From Schistocephalus solidus (Eukaryota; Platyhelminthes; Cestoda; Diphyllobothriidea; Diphyllobothriidae): 64,000 nt of DNA. This document shows, one piece after another, positions 58,265 through 64,000 of this stretch; within the stretch, counting starts at the first letter, position 1; every line of letters starts with the position of its first letter. The notes beneath the pieces are model-generated. The model had not been told where the DNA came from, did not search any database, and saw only the letters and a program-made list of their open reading frames with translations. A program made the position numbers and the translations under genes. Where the stretch lies: the NCBI GenBank assembly GCA_017591395.1, contig WEDG01004125.1:186001-250000 (forward strand). The letters are read 5' to 3'.

Positions 58265-61200
58265 GTGAGATGCTGCTTAGCGCAAGGAAACGACTCCGGC
58301 TGTTGGCCAACCCTTTCTCATAGGCCAAGGCATTGTTCAATTGTGTAAGCTTACCAAAGATAGATTTTCATAAGCTCTGGTATGTCCTTCGAACAGCGTG
58401 CGGGATGTCTATGGGGTTTTTGTATTTTCGAACCGTTTTGCGGAATTCATACAGAAGAAACTGTGACTAGAACCCCTCAGGCACTCAAAATAGTGTCTTG
58501 AGTCCAAGGTTATGTAGACTCCATTAACGAGTAGTTTTGGTACTACTTTTGCGATGCCAAATTAAGAATTATGAAAGAAAGCGAATAGAAATCCACATTT
58601 CTAGCAATCCTCGTACAGGACTATGTGAATGTGTAATTGGAAGAATCGGAGTACTTAATCTTTCGACCTTCGTGGGAAACGAAGCCCACCGGATGACTAG
58701 TGGAGTACAGGTAGCGTTGGTGAGCTTTGCATTACAGAATCAAAGCGATGAGTTGCAGGAAGAGGTTCAGAAAGAGCAAATGTGATCGTTTGAAGGAGAA
58801 TTTTATTCGCCCAAAGGTTCAGATTCTTGCTGGAACACATTAACTAAGTCACTCAAATGTAAGGTTAAGCGAGTGCAGCATTTCCAGTGGAGGTTGACAG
58901 ACACGTTCCAGGAGGCTTTTCGGTACAGCATTTGTAGGCAACTGGTGCTGCACAACTAATTACTGTAATTAACATCGTTAACGTTCAGCGCTTTGGCTCC
59001 GCATAATATCGCGGTAGCTTGCTAGCCCACCTACATATTTGTTGCTGCGAATTGGCCATACAGCAAGAGCGCGGATGACAAAAAGTTTATCTTGAGACCT
59101 AGTTATTAAAGTGTTCATCTGGTTGTATGACGACCTCACTCCATGGGCCTCCATCACCTGTATCTGAAAAGGCCTGGGACGATACGCTTAGGTGATCATC
59201 TTGAAAGTTCAAGCAGCTGCATATTATTCTTACTTGCTCCGTGAGAGTGATTCGGATCACACATTTCTGACACTTCCACGAGGACTGCGACATTCACCAG
59301 TAATCTCCACCTGACACTCAGTCCTAACAGTGACAAATTTATCCTGACAGTTCCAAGCTTCTTAGCCAGTGAGTTATAGGGATTATGGTAAGGAATTCGC
59401 TGGTATGCCATGAAACCGAATTCCCAATTATCGGCGTATTTGCATCTTGTATCTTTCCTACGCATCATTTTTCTGCCAAGCCCGTCTGTTGATGAGTTTC
59501 CACAAGCTATCAAAAATGACTTTAATAGTTTGGTAGAAGTGAGAGATGGATGGACCTGATGGCACCGCTCAAAGTATCGAACTCCCTTTTCCTTACCCAT
59601 CACCTCACATGCAATCTCCCGGATGCATCTTTATGTCAAACTCCTTTCGTCAGGACCCCACCCACCTTTACTTGTGTTCGTTGTGATTTTGGTTTTTCAC
59701 CTATAAATCACTGTAGATTGAAGCTTTTTTAGAGTTTTGCATATTAAATCTGTCTGATAAGGTTATAAAAAGGTAAAACCTCTTTCGCGGGACGGTAACG
59801 GTAGGTTTTGTGAAGCACCAAGAGAGCCAATACCAAAAAGCTTCTGTTTTGCCTTAAGCTTTGACGATTGTAAAGTGTGAAATTGGTGGATGTTTTCCGC
59901 CATAAAAATGATCTATTTTAAACTGATGTGGAAACAACTGGATTCTATAAAGTTAAAATGGGTGAAACAGGCAATGAATTCACCCCATGTCTTTTAAGTC
60001 ACTATTTTCTATTACTATCAAATTATGCGATCCTTAATTACAGATGCATACTACCAACTTTTGAAAATCCAAGAAGCAGCAAGAAAAACATGTGATCTTG
60101 CAAGATTCGAATACACTTTATGTTACCTGCTGTAATGCCCCACTCATAAGTCGCCTATCACCACCGGTCCGTATTACACGATACTGGGGTTTCAGGCTTT
60201 ATTGGTTCTTTGGATAACCTACCTGTACACTCGGACATGGGAGCTCAGTATTTATAGTGACAAAATGTGAAAATAACTCTCGTTATCGTAAGGTTTGATG
60301 CACGTGACGCTAATTAACATGCATACGGTAACTGTAATGGCTTAGCGCCGCTAATGCTTGTCCGTGATCTATCAGGTCAACCAGTTAACATGAGGGCTTC
60401 CGTATAGAGTCCGGATTGGTTACCAGTGGTGAGACACCGATAATGACCTGCGCTGTCGGGAGAATGGTGACGCCAACGAAGTGGTCAGTTCGCATTCCTC
60501 CGATGCCAATAATACTTCGACAATTCATGAAGTTAGGTTTTCGAACCTGTAGGGAAACTATGGGTAATTAAGAATGTTTGTTAAATCCCTAACAATGATT
60601 ATAGCCTAAGAGTGAACAGCATTATGTTACGAAATTATTTGAGTCTTGTTTAAAAGTGAGCCTGTTATTTTGAACCCAGGAATAAATTTAATGGTCAGGA
60701 AAATTTGAATTCATTATAAACTGCTTGGCATGTGTCACACTAGCGTAGTAACCGTAAGAAAACTAATATTCAGCTTATACTTATTCATGGAATCATGTTT
60801 TATTTGGCGCTTACAATAAGGCAAAACAAGCAAAGAATGGGGCAGTCAAAATTATGCAAGAAATACTCCTTTTCATTGTTCCGAAATTAAATTAGAATGA
60901 TTAACGCGGCCGCTGAAGACATATAGGAAAGGTTCACTTCAGCAAAATAAGCAAAAAAGGTACGTTCTGTACCGATAAGTTACACACCTAGAATTTAGGA
61001 TAATTGTGGTAAACTGTGGGCCTTATAGAATAATAATGACAGTATGGCGTACTCTGGAGTTATAACAATTCAAAGATCCCCTCTTCTGGTCGTAAGAACG
61101 CTTCTGTCGGGTGTCTTTGGGTGAGGGTTCAGGAGAAAGTTTAGTTTACCAACTGAATAACCAAAATATGTCTTATTGCTATCGCTGTTCTTATTGTGAT

Positions 61201-64000
61201 TTAGAGGGTTCTGGAGGTCTCCATGACTGAATGCTAGCCATCTATATTTTAGCACTTATGCGGGGCGATAAATATGTCAAACTAAACACACCAATAGCTC
61301 GTCAGCTTAGTGCTAGCTCGTCACTGAAACGCAATACAATATTCCCTTCTTTGCATGCAAAAATAAATTTACAACGTGTTCTGCTTGGGTTAAGTAATCA
61401 TTTATTTTGATATAGAAATAGGGAATCCTCTAATATATTCTACAATAATAGCATTAATATTAGGATACCAAAGTGGTAATACTTAGAATGTCATCTTTAA
61501 CAGGTGAAGTTCAATGTTTGACATAAAAGAAATGTTTCCATTTACACCTTTAATTTACCTTCGAAGAGAAGCCTATTTCTGAGTAGAACATTCCTCATTA
61601 TGTTAACATTATAAATTATGAGCACATACGCATAACTTAAAATATCATGTATTCACACGTTTTCAGGTTTTTTCGAGGATTTCGCAAGGGGCGCAATTGT
61701 AGGAAAAAATTGCGGATCAGATTTTATGAGGTGCACATTAAATTTCCGCGAAACCTTCAGCGGCGAATCCGCAAACACGAAAGAATGATGTCTTTTTGAT
61801 CGGAAATTAATATATATTCCAAAGAAACATGATAAGAAAGACGATTTAAATAAAACTTATTTTTCTCTGAATGAATTCTCACTGAGAGCTGAAAGTAAGG
61901 CCTTTCTCTCGGTTCTGTTAACCGCACAAACGGAACCTACAGATTCCCCCTATTTTTTAAAACTCCTCCAAGCAAAACATTATAGCGTTAGCTTCGTAGC
62001 AGCCCCCTATGACATGTTTTGGACATTAAATGTACTTTAACATCTGCGTATCCCCTAACCAGAAGGCCATTTACTCCCTTGTTAGCACAAAGGCTCCACA
62101 GAAACTTTCACTCGATAGAGAGCATATAAGAGGAGCTATGACAGATTAGGAAACTTCTTCATAAAAACCCTATCTCGATTAATTTACTGCAAAGAACGTT
62201 ATCGAAAGATCAGCAATCATCATTGCATTGTCAGCACGAATGTTATGTTTAAGAAAAGGTTGCGACAGTGCGCCGCGAATGTACGGTTTCGTTCGTCTCC
62301 CCAACACCAATAACTTGGATGCTATTCTTGATCAATCAAATTCTACACAGCACAGATTAGGATAGGTAGCGAACTTCGACTAATACCGTTGTCCTTTAGA
62401 ACAATTAATATTGATTGGACGAGTAACCACCAATCAGAATAAGTATGCGAGCACTTCCCAACATGCGTGATAAAACTAAAAATCGGGAGTTCATGCAATG
62501 TCATTCTCGCCTATCTGTTGATATCGGGCATCGCGGGGAGCCTCACGAAGCCTTGGGGCTGAATTAAAAGATCACTTGAACGACATGTGACCAGTGCGAC
62601 AGCTTTCACTGGTGATGACCGAAGCAGCCGCATTCCACTTACACAGGTCATTCCTGTAAACATAAAATTGACTTACGGTTTCCACAATTACAATGGACAG
62701 GGGCCAGTTCACGTTAATCTTATGTTATATCACATGACATCCTTCCCTCCCCGCAACGCGCCTCTTCCAACTTCCTTTTGCTAACCATTATACTCATCCT
62801 TACCCGGCTAGTACTGCATTTACTGAAACTAATTTCCATCACATATACAGTAGATGACTTAACTCATGGCAGACCATGATCGAACTTTGAGCGCATATTT
62901 CGGACCCTTTTTGGTATTGTTATTTTTGAACAACGCAAACTCCACGAAAACACGTCAGTGAATTTCGTGACCTCTTTTACAACTGAATACAGTCATTGAA
63001 TTTCCATTTTAACCTTGACCATCAGGATGCTGCTTGATAGGTAAGTGAAGCCTGAACTAGCGCTCTGACATGCAAGTGCACGTGGTCCGAGGCAAAATGG
63101 GAGGAAAGTTACCCGGGCAAGCCAGTTCAGATTTTAGTCAATACGTGTCCAGTGTGATTAAGGCGGCAATGTGCGGGACGGCAATCCGTGATGCAGGAGG
63201 CACGGGTCATAAGGGGAACCCAATGACTGCATTTAACGTCGTAAGTGGAGCATTGACTGGGCGTCTCATGCACAATAAGGTAGATGAAAGCCAGTACAAT
63301 TAAATAAGATGGATTACGTGATCAAAGTCGTAATGTCATGTTTACGACCGATAGTAGACATGACCCCGTTCCCGTTCGCCTCCTCTCGATTTCCACCCCT
63401 CGCATGACTGTCACGAAATTGACCAAAACGTGAACTGGTTCAGCTAGATAACTTTCCTCTCCTCATTCCCTTTCGCCATAGGCATTCGCTTATCGGACAA
63501 ATGGTTTCATGCTTCTGCGTTGGCGTTTTTTTGAAAAGTTTATTTTAATGTATTAATAGGCAATGAGCGTGTACAATTAAATAAGAAGACACGACATTAT
63601 ATGTAATGAAATTGCACCAATTTTATCGCCTTTGCCTTGTTGAACGTTATCCCGGGAAATGAGCGGTCCACTGTGATTTGTGCTTTCTGAAATGTTTGGA
63701 GGCTCAGAATGTCTTTCACAAAAGACTTTTACATTAAAAGTCTGTTATTCTGAAGAAAAAGCAGGACAGTGTTGAGTGAAATGAGATGTGTCAGAATCTT
63801 AAATAATTTCTAAGTTATTAAGTATTGCAGATTAAAACCTATTGTCTGCGTGTTATGTGCAAAAATCAATATTTTTTTTAAATAAATGTTTCCTGCGACC
63901 AGCAAACCTTATCTTATGTCTGCGAAAATCCGGATCAAGACAGGTGAGACATTGCGTTGTTTTTTGGAAATAGGGGACGAATTTAGTTATGTTTTGCAAC
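58265..64000. other. Right flank without recognised genes
   Basis: Moderately AT-rich sequence. A 135-codon minus-strand frame (59196-59603) and a 77-codon plus-strand frame (63070-63303) are open but show no domain, signal peptide or splice context that I can identify; the first is the more unusual by length. No SINE, PLE or R-family copy was detected by eye. Further exons of the gene at 58103 may be hidden here. Confidence 0.4.

Noticed and set aside
1..64000. CRISPR arrays, bacterial operons, rRNA genes
   Set aside because: No regularly spaced short repeats, no ribosome-binding-site-driven gene clusters and no rRNA-like blocks were seen; the window is eukaryotic.

Overview
The window looks like a repeat-rich, AT-rich eukaryotic chromosome segment with very low coding density. 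There are no bacterial-style operons. Coding sequence appears as short exons bounded by GT..AG signals, separated by tens of kilobases of intron, with decayed retroelements throughout. I favour a flatworm (possibly a tapeworm). The main reason is a tRNA-derived SINE-like repeat carrying a hammerhead ribozyme core, built like the Sm-alpha repeats of schistosomes; endonuclease-bearing Penelope-like elements (PLEs) fit but are not specific. This assignment is inference.

Layout. The left 46.6 kb is mostly one minus-strand gene. Its first coding exon (46119-46621) and a zinc-finger exon (8632-8851) have matching splice phases across a 37 kb intron. Together they encode the N-terminus of a presynaptic-type Rab effector (rabphilin / RIM / Piccolo-Fife group), starting MGNEVS with an N-myristoylation pattern. 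The gene runs off the left edge. Its intron and flanks hold: a 363 bp dispersed retroposon with a perfect 13 bp target-site duplication (5886-6274) and related copies near 10.2, 34.1 and 44.3-45.0 kb; a 308 bp-period SINE tandem (10902-11418) with hammerhead motifs; a tRNA-like SINE head (about 36.97 kb); two degenerate telomere-like tracts in opposite orientation (21.25 and 41.95 kb); and microsatellites.

Upstream of that gene, 47.4-54.2 kb is a cluster of three PLE copies, all on the plus strand, encoding reverse transcriptase (RT) plus GIY-YIG endonuclease. Copy A (47423-49639) is a divergent and badly broken lineage. Copy B (49819-51333) is a 5'-truncated copy joined head-to-tail to copy C (51334-54180), the pseudo-LTR arrangement known for PLEs. 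Copy C is full length (2847 bp) with one frameshift. No copy has both domains undamaged.

Right after copy C lie an (AT)n tract and a SINE-derived hairpin with 59 bp arms (54201-54367) containing a well-preserved hammerhead core, then a 56 bp (AT)n tract and a further decayed SINE copy. The right-hand 9 kb is mostly featureless, except for a likely internal exon of an unidentified plus-strand gene at 58103-58264.
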